Source of the DNA: an uncultured Phocaeicola sp.
GTDB lineage: Bacteria > Bacteroidota > Bacteroidia > Bacteroidales > Bacteroidaceae
Length of the DNA stretch: 64,000 bases
Direction of reading: 5' to 3'
Assembly (NCBI GenBank): GCA_947581855.1
Contig: CANPVZ010000007.1
Coordinates: 94,669 to 158,668, forward strand
In this document: positions 28,394-37,137 of the stretch, in pieces
Layout: every line of letters begins with the position of its first letter
How positions within the stretch are numbered: the first letter of the stretch is position 1
Program-made: the position numbers and the translations under genes
Notes under the pieces: model-generated
The model's database searches: none
The model's input: the letters and a program-made list of their open reading frames with translations, nothing else
Told to the model about the DNA's origin: nothing

Positions 28394-29761
28394 TTATCCG
28401 AAAAGCATTCGGAACGCTTCTTCCACTTTCTTTACGGGGATGAGTTCTATTTTGAATTTGGACGTGTCCAATCCTTGCAGGTTATGTTTGGGGATCAGAA
28501 ACTGGCTGAAACCTAGTTTTTCCGCTTCGGCAATGCGTTGTTCTATCCGGTTTACCGGACGAATTTCGCCCGATAGGCCTACTTCTCCGGCTAAGCATAC
28601 GGTGCGTTCTATCTCTGTATCCATATTAGATGAGAGGATGGCACTGATAACGCTCAAATCAATGGCCGGGTCATTCACTTTCAATCCGCCGGCAATGTTT
28701 AGAAACACATCTTTCTGTGCCAGTTTGAATCCCACTCGTTTTTCGAGTACAGCCAGCAACATATTCATCCGTCGTAAGTCGAAACCCGTGGCGGAACGTT
28801 GCGGCATACCGTAAGCAGCCGTACTCACCAATGCTTGTGTTTCGATTAAAAACGGGCGGATACCTTCAATTGCCGAAGCAATGGCTATGCCGCTCATTCC
28901 TTCATGATCTTGCGAAAGCAATAATTCCGACGGGTTGCTCACTTGTCTTAGGCCGTCTTGCCGCATTTCGTAAATCCCCAGTTCGGCCGTACTGCCGAAA
29001 CGATTTTTTATACTTCGCAGTATACGGTACATGTAGTGTTGATCACCTTCGAACTGTAACACGGTGTCTACTATGTGCTCCAGCACTTTCGGTCCTGCAA
29101 TACTTCCTTCTTTGTTTATATGGCCAATCAGGATAACAGGGGTATTGCTTTCCTTGGCAAACTTCAGGATAGAAGCCGCACATTCGCGTACTTGTACCAG
29201 ACTTCCCGGAGAAGAGTCGATGGTTTCTGTTGAGATAGTTTGTATGGAATCGACGATAATCAGTTCCGGTTGCGTATTTTTAATATGCGTATAAATCTGT
29301 TCTAGCGAAGTTTCGCATACAATTAGGCAATCGGAGGACGCATGGCGGATGCGGTCAGCCCTCAGTTTCAGTTGCCGTGCACTTTCTTCGCCGGATACAT
29401 AAAGAATTCTTTTGTCGGGCATTCTTAATACAGTTTGCAATACCAATGTGGACTTTCCGATTCCCGGTTCGCCACCCAACAGTACCAGTGAACCCGGTAC
29501 CAATCCGCCGCCCAATACCCGGTTAAATTCTTCGTCGCGCATATTGATGCGCGGTTCGTCTCCGCTTTCAATATCGTCAAGCGTGATAGGTTTCGATTTA
29601 ACAGGTTCGATTCCGGAATGAGGACGTTTGTTTACAGGTTCTTTCCGGATAATCTCTTCTTTGAAGGTATTCCATGCACCGCATGCAGGGCATTTCCCTA
29701 TCCAGCGTGGAGATTCCTGCCCACATTCGCTGCATACATATACTACCTTTTCTTTTGCCAT
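28394..29761 (-). CDS. radA: DNA repair protein RadA
   Basis: 455 residues. In order: a C4 zinc finger CSECGQESPRWIGKCPACGAWN pattern (residues ~10-31), Walker A GGEPGIGKST (~95), the RadA-specific KNRFGSTAELGIYEM motif (~253), and a C-terminal Lon-protease-like domain (GGLKVNDPAIDLSVISAILSS onward). RadA is a hexameric helicase that promotes branch migration in recombination. It is the first gene of a radA-FAD oxidoreductase pair. Confidence 0.96.
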   Translation of the reverse strand: MAKEKVVYVCSECGQESPRWIGKCPACGAWNTFKEEIIRKEPVNKRPHSGIEPVKSKPITLDDIESGDEPRINMRDEEFNRVLGGGLVPGSLVLLGGEPGIGKSTLVLQTVLRMPDKRILYVSGEESARQLKLRADRIRHASSDCLIVCETSLEQIYTHIKNTQPELIIVDSIQTISTETIDSSPGSLVQVRECAASILKFAKESNTPVILIGHINKEGSIAGPKVLEHIVDTVLQFEGDQHYMYRILRSIKNRFGSTAELGIYEMRQDGLRQVSNPSELLLSQDHEGMSGIAIASAIEGIRPFLIETQALVSTAAYGMPQRSATGFDLRRMNMLLAVLEKRVGFKLAQKDVFLNIAGGLKVNDPAIDLSVISAILSSNMDTEIERTVCLAGEVGLSGEIRPVNRIEQRIAEAEKLGFSQFLIPKHNLQGLDTSKFKIELIPVKKVEEAFRMLFG

Positions 29762-30407
29762 AATTCATTATTCTTTAAGATGCAAAGGTAGATATAAATC
29801 TCGATTTATATGCCGCTGTTATAAGAAAAACTCAAGTTCATTTCTGCTTCCAATAGTGTTTCTTCGTTTCCTGTTTGTTTTCTTAGAGGAAAGATAAATA
29901 AAGTCCATAAGATTTTATACCGGTAAGTATATAAATACGATTTTCACAGAGGAAAAGAAATGCCTTTCTGGGGATTACCTTGCTTTCAGGCTTAAATGTT
30001 CATGTAATAGCTGTACAATTATACCCTATCTGACATAGTAAGTATTGGAAGGTAATAAACTATCCCTTTTCTGATATAATTTCAAATAATCAATTATATT
30101 AACTTTGTACCCGACAGGATATGCGATTTTCTGATGTGCGTATATGTCGCTATAGTGATATGCTTTAGAATGAATTTCTATTGCATTCGTCCGTTCTATC
30201 CACGTTCTCACCGAAAACACAAAATTTTTATTGCCGGTTGTGTTTTTAATTGTACCGAATTCGATATAATAAAAACGGGAGTATACAACATTTCCTATTC
30301 GCTAAGATATTCGAGGTTACTTTTGAGGTTAGGCTAATGGAAGATAATACGCTTTTGCAGTTGGCTTCGTGTAAGAAGAAACTTCTCGGTTCCCTCACCG
30401 GCAGAAT

Positions 30408-30467
30408 GTTGCAATGTTGCAAATGTTGCAGACGATTTTTTTCTCACACACGTGCGTGCGCGCGAGA
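30408..30467 (+). repeat. Left arm of a perfect 60-bp inverted repeat
   Basis: The arm consists of three near-tandem copies of ATGTTGCA, then GACGA, T7, and an alternating purine-pyrimidine run CACACACGTGCGTGCGCGCG, ending GAGA. It is exactly reverse-complementary to 30933-30992, with 465 bases between. The alternating tract is of the type that can form Z-DNA. Confidence 0.95.
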
Positions 30468-30932
30468 TGATGAGAAAATTCCTTAGTCGTTCTCCCCATT
30501 GTTCTCCTCTTACGAATGACCTTGTTTCCTAGGCTGGATAATGGATTGTAGCGAAATCACTCCATAGCCGTGATGCGTTATTGTTGGGTACGTTTATTGT
30601 ATTTGGGGGCTTCGCTTAATCTACGGGTACGTTTTCTGTACAGACGTAAATTTGTCCATCCTGTTTTGTAAGTCTTTGTTGTGGCTTTACCTATTGGCGA
30701 CAAGGATGTCCTCACTTAGATACGCAAGGTGTTGTAACCTCTTCACGACCGGATGATAGAGGACTATTACCATGCTGTCTAGGCTTATGAGCAGGAAAAA
30801 AACGGTTTACGAATAGTCAAATCCGTAAGTTTACAATTACTATAAAAATTCCTGAAGGTGTATTTATATCTCATTTACAATGTTTTATTAAATATTGAAT
30901 GCTCCAATGGACCGAAAGAGGATGTTATCGCC

Positions 30933-30992
30933 TCTCGCGCGCACGCACGTGTGTGAGAAAAAAATCGTCTGCAACATTTGCAACATTGCAAC
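30933..30992 (-). repeat. Right arm of the perfect 60-bp inverted repeat
   Basis: Base-for-base reverse complement of 30408-30467, including the seven-base homopolymer. Beyond the arm, related TTGTAACAT/TTGCAACAT-like octamers continue to about 31030 and run into a C9 tract. Confidence 0.95.
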
Positions 30993-31035
30993 TTTCGTAA
31001 CATTTGTAACGTTGCGGTGTTTACAACATTTCATT

Positions 31036-31044
31036 CCCCCCCCC
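31036..31044 (+). repeat. Homopolymer C9
   Basis: Nine consecutive cytosines next to the right arm of the 60-bp inverted repeat. No open frame crosses it, so any length change would affect only spacing. Confidence 0.9.
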
Positions 31045-31077
31045 ATTAAGTAAAAATCATTATGTACCACTTGGAAG

Positions 31078-31250
31078 AGCCGTAAGCGGACATACTGGAG
31101 TGGAGCTGCGGCCGCAGGGAGTGGCAACCCTGCGCTTAGTCAAGTGACAAGCCTATGGGTTGATGAGCCGTAAGCCTACGACTATATAGAGTGGTAGGCC
31201 TACGGTTTGGGCAGTCATAGGCCTACGACTATATGGAGTGACAGACCTAA
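31078..31250. repeat. Palindrome-rich, REP-like repeat block
   Basis: Two 29-bp direct repeats of the form GCCTACGACTATAT(A/G)GAGTG start at 31173 and 31220, with five or so differences. The strand also folds: CCGTAAGCCTAC (31168-31179) pairs with GTAGGCCTACGG (31194-31205) with one mismatch. CTGCGGCCGCAG (31107-31118) is a perfect 12-bp palindrome, and GCAGGG pairs with CCCTGC nearby. GAGCCGTAAGC occurs twice. No coding potential is seen. Confidence 0.75.
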
Positions 31251-31504
31251 TCCTATGGAGCTTACATATTCTGTGGTTCGTTAGGTTCACTTCCTACGGC
31301 CTTTCTTTGCTTTGCAAATTTGCCTTCTCTGTTTTTATCTACATATTTTATAGGGCAAATTTGAGGGTAATATTATGTGCATACGGTTCTGTTGAGCTTT
31401 ATACAGCACAACGTGAAATTGTCATTTCCGAAGTCACGAGCAAGAAGCCTAAAGGTCTTTTAGATAAACTTTCTTCGTGTTTATTTCAAATTTCTTGTAA
31501 AAAG

Positions 31505-31536
31505 TATGCTTTTATTGCGATTTATTATTATTTTTG
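31505..31536 (+). promoter_or_regulatory. Predicted promoter of the thr operon
   Basis: The -7 element TATTTTTG (31529-31536) matches TAnnTTTG exactly. TATG (31505-31508), one mismatch from TTTG, lies 20 bases upstream. Transcription would start near 31543, about 73 bases before the Thr-rich leader peptide. Confidence 0.4.
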
Positions 31537-31615
31537 CCGCATAAATAATGAAAAGTTCAGAAAGAATGATAATGTACGCTCTATATACAACTTGCATGAC
31601 ATGGTGTATAACCAT

Positions 31616-31654
31616 GATGACTACTACACGAATGACAACCCTTAGGGGTTAAGG
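31616..31654 (+). CDS. Thr-rich leader peptide of the threonine operon
   Basis: The 12-codon frame ATG ATG ACT ACT ACA CGA ATG ACA ACC CTT AGG GGT TAA encodes MMTTTRMTTLRG, five threonines in twelve residues. It lies 139 bases upstream of thrA. In enterobacteria a Thr/Ile-rich leader peptide (thrL) controls thrABC by attenuation, and this looks analogous. After it come two small hairpins: CCTTA/TAAGG (31642-31656) and GCTTAC/GTAAGC (31684-31699), with T6 only 11 bases further on. That is not a strong intrinsic terminator, so the mechanism is less certain than for pheA. An overlapping frame (MVYNHDDYYTNDNP) is a weaker alternative. Confidence 0.55.
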
Positions 31655-31683
31655 TATGTATATAGTGTTTCTACGTGATACAC

Positions 31684-31716
31684 GCTTACGGATGTAAGCA
31701 AAACAATCAATTTTTT
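31684..31716 (+). terminator. Possible attenuator hairpin upstream of thrA
   Basis: GCTTAC-GGAT-GTAAGC (6-bp stem, 4-base loop) is followed by AAAACAATCAA and then T6 (31711-31716). The stem is short and the T-run is displaced, so it is a weak candidate for an intrinsic terminator. Confidence 0.3.
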
Positions 31717-31793
31717 AATTCAATTCTTTATTCCTCCTCCCTTGTGCGGGGCTGTATGGATGGAATAATACATCTTAAATAGAACATACTAAC

Positions 31794-34223
31794 ATGAAAG
31801 TAATGAAATTCGGCGGAACATCCGTAGGTTCCGTGAACAGTATTTTAAATGTTAAACGAATAGTTGAAGCTCAAAAAGAGCCGGTAATTGTAGTTGTTTC
31901 GGCGTTAGGCGGCATCACGGACAAATTAATCAATACTTCGAGAATTGCGGCGGAAGGCAATGCGGATTATGAAAATGAATTTCGCGAAATTGTAATTCGC
32001 CACATTGATATGGTGAAAGCCGTTATTCCCGAGGGTAAAGAACAAGAGAATCTGCTCCGTACGGTAGGCGGACTTTTAAATGAGCTCAAAGATATATATC
32101 AAGGATTGTTTCTGATTAAAGATCTTTCTCCCAAAACGTCCGCAGCCATTGTCAGCTATGGTGAACGCATTTCTTCACAAATAGTGGCCACGCTGATTGA
32201 GGGTGCGCAGTGGTATGATTCGCGTACCTTTATTAAAACAGAAAAAAAACATTCAAAGCATATTCTGGATTCTGATCTTACCAATAAGCTGGTTAAAGAT
32301 ACATTCGACCCGCTGCCTCGCGTAGCATTGGTTCCCGGTTTCATTTCTATGGATAAGAATAGCGGAGAAGTGACAAATCTGGGAAGGGGTGGCTCCGATT
32401 ATACGGCGGCCATCATTGCAGCAGCACTGGAGGTCGACAGTCTGGAAATATGGACGGATGTAGATGGTTTTATGACCGCCGACCCGCGGGTGATCACTTC
32501 GGCTTATACGATTAATGAGTTGAGCTATGTAGAGGCCATGGAGCTTTGTAACTTCGGCGCGAAGGTAGTGTATCCTCCTACTATTTATCCTGTTTTTCAT
32601 AAAAATATACCTATTCTGATAAAGAATACGTTCAAGCCGGAAAGCGCCGGCACTATAATCAAATACCAGACGGATGCAGGCACTAAGGCAATTAAAGGTA
32701 TATCTTCCATTAATAATACAAGCCTTATAAATGTTACCGGTTTGGGCATGGTGGGAGTGATCGGTGTGAATTACCGTATCTTCCGGACGCTGGCAGAAAA
32801 TGGAATTAGCGTGTTTCTTGTATCCCAGGCTTCTTCAGAAAACTCTACTTCTATCGGAATGAGGGAAGAGGATGCCGAATTGGCGCGACAGGTTTTAGAT
32901 AAAGAGTTTGCTAAGGAAATAGAAATGGGCGAGATGTCGCCAATGAGCATCGAATATGGTTTGGCAACTGTGGCTATTGTGGGAGAAGGTATGCGTAATA
33001 CGCCGGGTATTGCCGGAAAACTTTTCGGAACGTTGGGACGCAACGGTATCAATGTGATTGTATGTGCGCAAGGCTCTTCTGAAACAAATATCTCTTTTGT
33101 GGTAGATGCTACTCTGTTGCGCAAAACGCTGAACGTGATTCATGACAGTTTCTTCCTTTCCGAATATCAGGTGCTGAATCTGTTTATCTGCGGTATCGGT
33201 ACGGTAGGTGGAAGCTTGATTGAACAAATCCGTTTGCAACAAGATCGTTTGATGCAGGAGAGAGGGTTGAAACTGAATGTGGTGGGTATCGCCAACGGAC
33301 ATCATGCCATGTTCAATCGGGCCGGTTTCGATTTGAGTACATTCAGAGAACAACTGGAACAAAGCGGACCCAATAGCATAGAACGTTTGCGTGATGAAGT
33401 GATAGGCATGAACATATTCAATTCCGTATTCGTTGATTGTACGGCAAGTTCGGAGGTGGCAGCCTTATATAAAGATTTCTTGCAGCATAATATTTCTGTG
33501 GTAGCGGCGAACAAGGTGGCGGCTTCATCCAAGTTCGAAAACTATAAGGAGTTGAAACATACCGCTCGCAGGCGTCAGGTGAAATTCTTATTCGAGACCA
33601 ATGTAGGTGCCGGATTGCCTATTATTAATACAATTAACGATTTGATAAATAGCGGCGACAGGATACTGAAAATAGAAGCGGTATTGAGCGGTACACTGAA
33701 CTATATATTTAATAAAATTAGTGCGGAGATTCCTTTTAGCGAGACTATACGGATGGCGAAGGAAGAAGGATATTCTGAGCCGGATCCACGTATTGATTTG
33801 AGTGGAAAAGACGTCATCCGCAAGTTAGTGATCCTGGCCCGGGAAGCAGGGTATGAGTTGGAACAAGAGGATGTGGAAGCACATTTGTTTATTCCGAAAG
33901 AATTTTTCCAAGGTACTTTAGAAGATTTTTGGAAGAAACTTCCCTCCTTGGATGCTGACTTCGAGGCTCGCCGCCAGATATTGGAGAAAGAAAACAAACG
34001 CTGGCGTTTTGTAGCCCGTCTGGATGAAGGAAAAGCTTCCGTATCGTTATGCGAAGTGGGTAACAAACACCCGTTCTATGGTTTGGAGGGTAGCAACAAT
34101 ATCATTTTGCTTACTACCGAGCGATATAAAGAGTATCCGATGATGATTCAGGGTTACGGTGCCGGAGCCAGTGTGACGGCAGCAGGGGTTTTCGCTGATA
34201 TTATGAGTATTGCAAACATTTAA
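31794..34223 (+). CDS. thrA: Bifunctional aspartate kinase/homoserine dehydrogenase I
   Basis: 809 residues (E. coli ThrA is 820). The N-terminal kinase begins MKVMKFGGTSVGSVNSI and includes GRGGSDYTAAIIAAAL. Tandem ACT domains cover about residues 310-460 and would bind threonine as feedback inhibitor. The dehydrogenase domain starts at LFICGIGTVGGSLIEQI (~467) and includes the catalytic lysine regions around VVAANKVAAS and GTLNYIFN. It performs the first and third steps from aspartate to threonine. It heads a thrA, PGM-like kinase, thrC operon. Confidence 0.97.
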   Translation: MKVMKFGGTSVGSVNSILNVKRIVEAQKEPVIVVVSALGGITDKLINTSRIAAEGNADYENEFREIVIRHIDMVKAVIPEGKEQENLLRTVGGLLNELKDIYQGLFLIKDLSPKTSAAIVSYGERISSQIVATLIEGAQWYDSRTFIKTEKKHSKHILDSDLTNKLVKDTFDPLPRVALVPGFISMDKNSGEVTNLGRGGSDYTAAIIAAALEVDSLEIWTDVDGFMTADPRVITSAYTINELSYVEAMELCNFGAKVVYPPTIYPVFHKNIPILIKNTFKPESAGTIIKYQTDAGTKAIKGISSINNTSLINVTGLGMVGVIGVNYRIFRTLAENGISVFLVSQASSENSTSIGMREEDAELARQVLDKEFAKEIEMGEMSPMSIEYGLATVAIVGEGMRNTPGIAGKLFGTLGRNGINVIVCAQGSSETNISFVVDATLLRKTLNVIHDSFFLSEYQVLNLFICGIGTVGGSLIEQIRLQQDRLMQERGLKLNVVGIANGHHAMFNRAGFDLSTFREQLEQSGPNSIERLRDEVIGMNIFNSVFVDCTASSEVAALYKDFLQHNISVVAANKVAASSKFENYKELKHTARRRQVKFLFETNVGAGLPIINTINDLINSGDRILKIEAVLSGTLNYIFNKISAEIPFSETIRMAKEEGYSEPDPRIDLSGKDVIRKLVILAREAGYELEQEDVEAHLFIPKEFFQGTLEDFWKKLPSLDADFEARRQILEKENKRWRFVARLDEGKASVSLCEVGNKHPFYGLEGSNNIILLTTERYKEYPMMIQGYGAGASVTAAGVFADIMSIANI

Positions 34224-34268
34224 TAAACTCTTTTTCGTTTTCAATTTTCTACTTTCAATTAAACAAAG

Positions 34269-35480
34269 ATGAAGCATATCATTATTTTAGGAGATGGCAT
34301 GGCCGACTGGCCGGTAGAATCGTTAGGAGGCAAGACGTTGTTGCAATATGCACATACTCCTTATATGGATTTGTTGGCGCGGAAAGGACGTACCGGACGA
34401 TTGCTGACGGTTGCCGAAGGATTTCATCCCGGCAGCGAGGTGGCTAACATGTCGGTAGTGGGCTATAATCTTCCGAAAGTGTACGAAGGACGAGGTCCCT
34501 TGGAAGCTGCCAGTATAGGAATTGACCTGAAACCGGGCGAGATAGCCATGCGGTGTAACCTGATTTGTATTGAGAACGAACTGATAAAAAATCATTCCGC
34601 AGGCCATATTACTACGGAAGAAGCCGATGTATTGATTCGTTATTTGCAAGAGAAGTTAGGTAACGAACGGGTACATTTCCATACCGGTGTGCAATATCGC
34701 CATTTGCTGGTGATAAAAGGAGAAAGCAAACTGTTGGATTGTACTCCTCCGCATGATGTGCCGTTAAAACCTTTCCGTCCGTTGATGGTACGGCCTCTTG
34801 CTTGCGAGGCACAAGAAACGGCGGATTTGATTAATAGTTTAATCTGGAAATCGCAGGAGCTTTTGCGCAATCATCCCGTTAATCTGAAGCGTATGGCCGA
34901 GGGGAAAGATCCGGCAAACAGCATCTGGCCTTGGTCGCCAGGCTATCGCCCGCAAATGGAGCCCCTTTCGGCTACTTATCCTTCCATTCGTAAGGGAAGT
35001 GTTATTTCGGCAGTCGATTTGATAAAAGGGATCGGTTATTATGCCGGACTTCGCAATATAGATGTGGAAGGAGCCACCGGACTTTATAATACGAATTATG
35101 AAGGAAAAGTGGTGGCGGCTCTGAATGCGTTGAAGGAGGAAGACTTCGTTTATTTGCATATTGAAGCCAGTGATGAGGCGGGACACGAGGGAGACATTCC
35201 GCTGAAATTGCAAACTATCGAGAATTTGGACAGCAAGGTTGTTGGTCCCGTTTATGAAGCGATTAAGGGGTGGGACGAACCTGTGTCTATTGCAGTGTTG
35301 CCTGATCATCCTACGCCCTGCCAACTTCGTACCCATACGGCGGAACCAGTGCCTTTCCTTATTTATTATCCCGGCATAGAGGCGGATACAGTACAGACGT
35401 TCGATGAGGTAGCTTGTGTGGAAGGAAGTTATGGCTTGCTGAAAGAGGATGAATTTATGAACGAATTTATGAAACATTAG
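34269..35480 (+). CDS. Phosphoglycerate mutase-like protein, predicted homoserine kinase
   Basis: 403 residues of the alkaline-phosphatase superfamily, archaeal-type cofactor-independent phosphoglycerate mutase branch. GDGMADWPVESLGGKT (residues 8-23), PGSEVANMSVVGYN (with the candidate phosphorylated Ser) and EASDEAGHEGD are the metal-site motifs. Members lying between homoserine dehydrogenase and threonine synthase have been proposed to be homoserine kinases, and no GHMP-type thrB is present here. So the job is probably phosphorylating homoserine rather than glycolysis. That assignment rests on gene context, not on a sequence-proven activity. Confidence 0.8.
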   Translation: MKHIIILGDGMADWPVESLGGKTLLQYAHTPYMDLLARKGRTGRLLTVAEGFHPGSEVANMSVVGYNLPKVYEGRGPLEAASIGIDLKPGEIAMRCNLICIENELIKNHSAGHITTEEADVLIRYLQEKLGNERVHFHTGVQYRHLLVIKGESKLLDCTPPHDVPLKPFRPLMVRPLACEAQETADLINSLIWKSQELLRNHPVNLKRMAEGKDPANSIWPWSPGYRPQMEPLSATYPSIRKGSVISAVDLIKGIGYYAGLRNIDVEGATGLYNTNYEGKVVAALNALKEEDFVYLHIEASDEAGHEGDIPLKLQTIENLDSKVVGPVYEAIKGWDEPVSIAVLPDHPTPCQLRTHTAEPVPFLIYYPGIEADTVQTFDEVACVEGSYGLLKEDEFMNEFMKH

Positions 35481-35482
35481 AT

Positions 35483-36784
35483 ATGAACTATTACAGTACA
35501 AACAAACAAACGCCCGCTACCGGTTTGCATGAAGCAGTGGTAAAGGGATTGGCTCCGGATAAAGGACTTTATATGCCGGAAGTGATTAAGCAATTGCCCC
35601 GGGAGTTCTTTGAGCATCTGGAAGAACTCTCTTTTCAGGAGATAGCGTATAAGGTAGCCGATGCATTTTTCGGAGAAGATGTCCCCGCTGAAACTTTGAG
35701 ACGGATTGTGTATGATACATTGAGTTTTGATGTGCCGGCGGTAAAGGTAAAAGAGAATATCTATTCGTTGGAACTCTTCCATGGACCGACATTAGCTTTC
35801 AAAGATGTGGGAGCCCGCTTTATGGCCCGTCTGCTCGGTTATTTCATCAAACAGGAAGGTAAGCGCCGGGTGAATGTGCTGGTCGCTACGTCGGGGGATA
35901 CGGGCAGTGCGGTAGCAAACGGTTTTCTTGGAGTGGAAGGTATTCATGTCTATGTACTTTATCCCAAGGGAAAGGTCAGTGAGATACAGGAAAAGCAATT
36001 TACGACGTTAGGACGGAACATCACGGCGCTGGAAGTGGATGGAGTGTTTGACGACTGTCAGGCGTTGGTAAAGAGCGCTTTTATGGACGAGAAGTTGAAC
36101 ACACATATGAAACTGACTTCGGCCAACTCTATCAATGTAGCCCGTTTCCTTCCTCAGGCGTTCTATTATTTTTATGCTTATGCACAGATGAAGAAACTGG
36201 GTAAGGCAGATAATCTGGTGATTTGTGTACCAAGCGGAAATTTCGGTAACATTACAGCCGGATTGTTTGGAAAACGGATGGGATTGCCTGTGAAACGATT
36301 TATTGCGGCGAACAATCGGAATGATATTTTTTACCAATACTTACAGACCGGTATTTACGCTCCGAAAGCTTCTGTCGCTACCATTGCCAATGCAATGGAT
36401 GTGGGTGATCCGAGTAACTTTGCCCGGATTTTCGATTTGTATAAAGGGTCGCATGCGGCTGTAAAAGAAGAAATTTCCGGAGCAACATACAATGATGAAC
36501 AGATACGTGAAACGGTTCGTACCGTTTATAATGAAACCGGTTATCTGCTCGATCCTCATGGCGCTTGCGGTTATCGTGCGTTGGAAGAGGAATTGTGTCC
36601 CGGTGAAACCGGCGTGTTCCTGGAAACAGCTCATCCGGCTAAGTTCCGTGATACGGTAGAAAGCATTATAGGCGATTCTATAGAGATACCTGCCAAGTTA
36701 CAGGCCTTTATGGAGGGTACGAAGCAAAGTATTCCCATTAGTAAAGATTTCGAGTCCTTCAAGGCTTTTTTAATGAAAGAGTAA
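35483..36784 (+). CDS. thrC: Threonine synthase
   Basis: 433 residues. The PLP lysine is in GPTLAFKDVGARFMARLL (about residue 111); ATSGDTGSAVANGF and VPSGNFGNITAGLFGKRMGLP are the phosphate/PLP loops. The N-terminus MNYYSTN followed by GLAPDKGLYMPE fits the class I ThrC (E. coli-like) form. It converts O-phosphohomoserine to threonine. It starts 2 bases after the stop of the upstream gene, so the two are translationally linked. Confidence 0.96.
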   Translation: MNYYSTNKQTPATGLHEAVVKGLAPDKGLYMPEVIKQLPREFFEHLEELSFQEIAYKVADAFFGEDVPAETLRRIVYDTLSFDVPAVKVKENIYSLELFHGPTLAFKDVGARFMARLLGYFIKQEGKRRVNVLVATSGDTGSAVANGFLGVEGIHVYVLYPKGKVSEIQEKQFTTLGRNITALEVDGVFDDCQALVKSAFMDEKLNTHMKLTSANSINVARFLPQAFYYFYAYAQMKKLGKADNLVICVPSGNFGNITAGLFGKRMGLPVKRFIAANNRNDIFYQYLQTGIYAPKASVATIANAMDVGDPSNFARIFDLYKGSHAAVKEEISGATYNDEQIRETVRTVYNETGYLLDPHGACGYRALEEELCPGETGVFLETAHPAKFRDTVESIIGDSIEIPAKLQAFMEGTKQSIPISKDFESFKAFLMKE

Positions 36785-36840
36785 GTTGCTGAAGTTTTAC
36801 AAACGGCAACTTTCAGGAAAAACAGGAGTTATCGTAATTT

Positions 36841-36893
36841 AAAGGAATTAAAGTTGAGTGCCTTTTGAAAAGGGTGATCACTTTAATTCCTTT
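36841..36893 (+). terminator. Terminator of the thr operon
   Basis: A perfect 14-bp stem, AAAGGAATTAAAGT with ACTTTAATTCCTTT, encloses a loop that can itself pair further (CCTTTT with AAAAGG). It is followed by CAGTTTTTATC. Confidence 0.85.
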
Positions 36894-37084
36894 CAGTTTT
36901 TATCTATTGCATTCTTTTTGATTTACTTGCCTTTTTATACCTTATTGTTATTTTAACAATATTCTTATTTCCCTTCTCAAAAACTCTTCAAACCAGTATG
37001 CAGGAATATTATTGCATTCTCTATTCAAATTCCGAATAGAAGAAAATAAGAAGATAAAAGAAGTAAATAAAAAAGAAGAATTTT

Positions 37085-37116
37085 TATGTCATTCAGCATT
37101 TAAAACTTTATCTTTA
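37085..37116 (+). promoter_or_regulatory. Predicted promoter of the ECF sigma factor gene
   Basis: TATCTTTA (37109-37116) has one mismatch to TAnnTTTG, and TATG (37085-37088) lies 20 bases upstream. A start near 37123 gives a 15-base leader before ATG 37138, and supports that internal start over the longer frame. Confidence 0.4.
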
Positions 37117-37137
37117 CACCGTAAAACGTTTATCATA

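Larger units (their letters stand above)
29762..31793. other. 2-kb region without a convincing large gene, rich in repeats
   Basis: The stretch between radA and thrA holds a perfect 60-bp inverted repeat (arms 30408-30467 and 30933-30992), a C9 run (31036-31044), a palindrome-rich repeat block (31078-31250), and the predicted thrA leader (31529-31793). A 64-codon minus-strand frame at 30026-30220 has protein-like composition (IEIHSKAYHYSDIYAHQKIA) but no recognisable family and may be a remnant. Other short frames are products of the low-complexity repeats. Confidence 0.6.
36785..37137. other. Intergenic region between thrC and the sigma factor gene
   Basis: 353 bases: the thrC terminator (36841-36893), then an AT-rich stretch and the predicted sigma-gene promoter (37085-37116). 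The longer open frame beginning at 37012 would start upstream of that promoter, so I treat 37012-37137 as non-coding. Confidence 0.5.

Noticed and set aside
30250..30486. 78-codon frame across the left inverted-repeat arm
   Set aside because: Its Cys/Arg-rich end (LQCCKCCRRFFSHTRACAR) is a translation of the repeat itself.
31238..31645. 135-codon frame upstream of thrA
   Set aside because: Low-complexity aromatic composition, no family; it overlaps the predicted promoter and the Thr-rich leader peptide in another frame.
37012..37137. N-terminal extension of the sigma factor open frame
   Set aside because: The added 42 residues are Lys/Glu-rich low complexity and lie across a predicted promoter; MDVETF at 37138 matches normal sigma factor starts.
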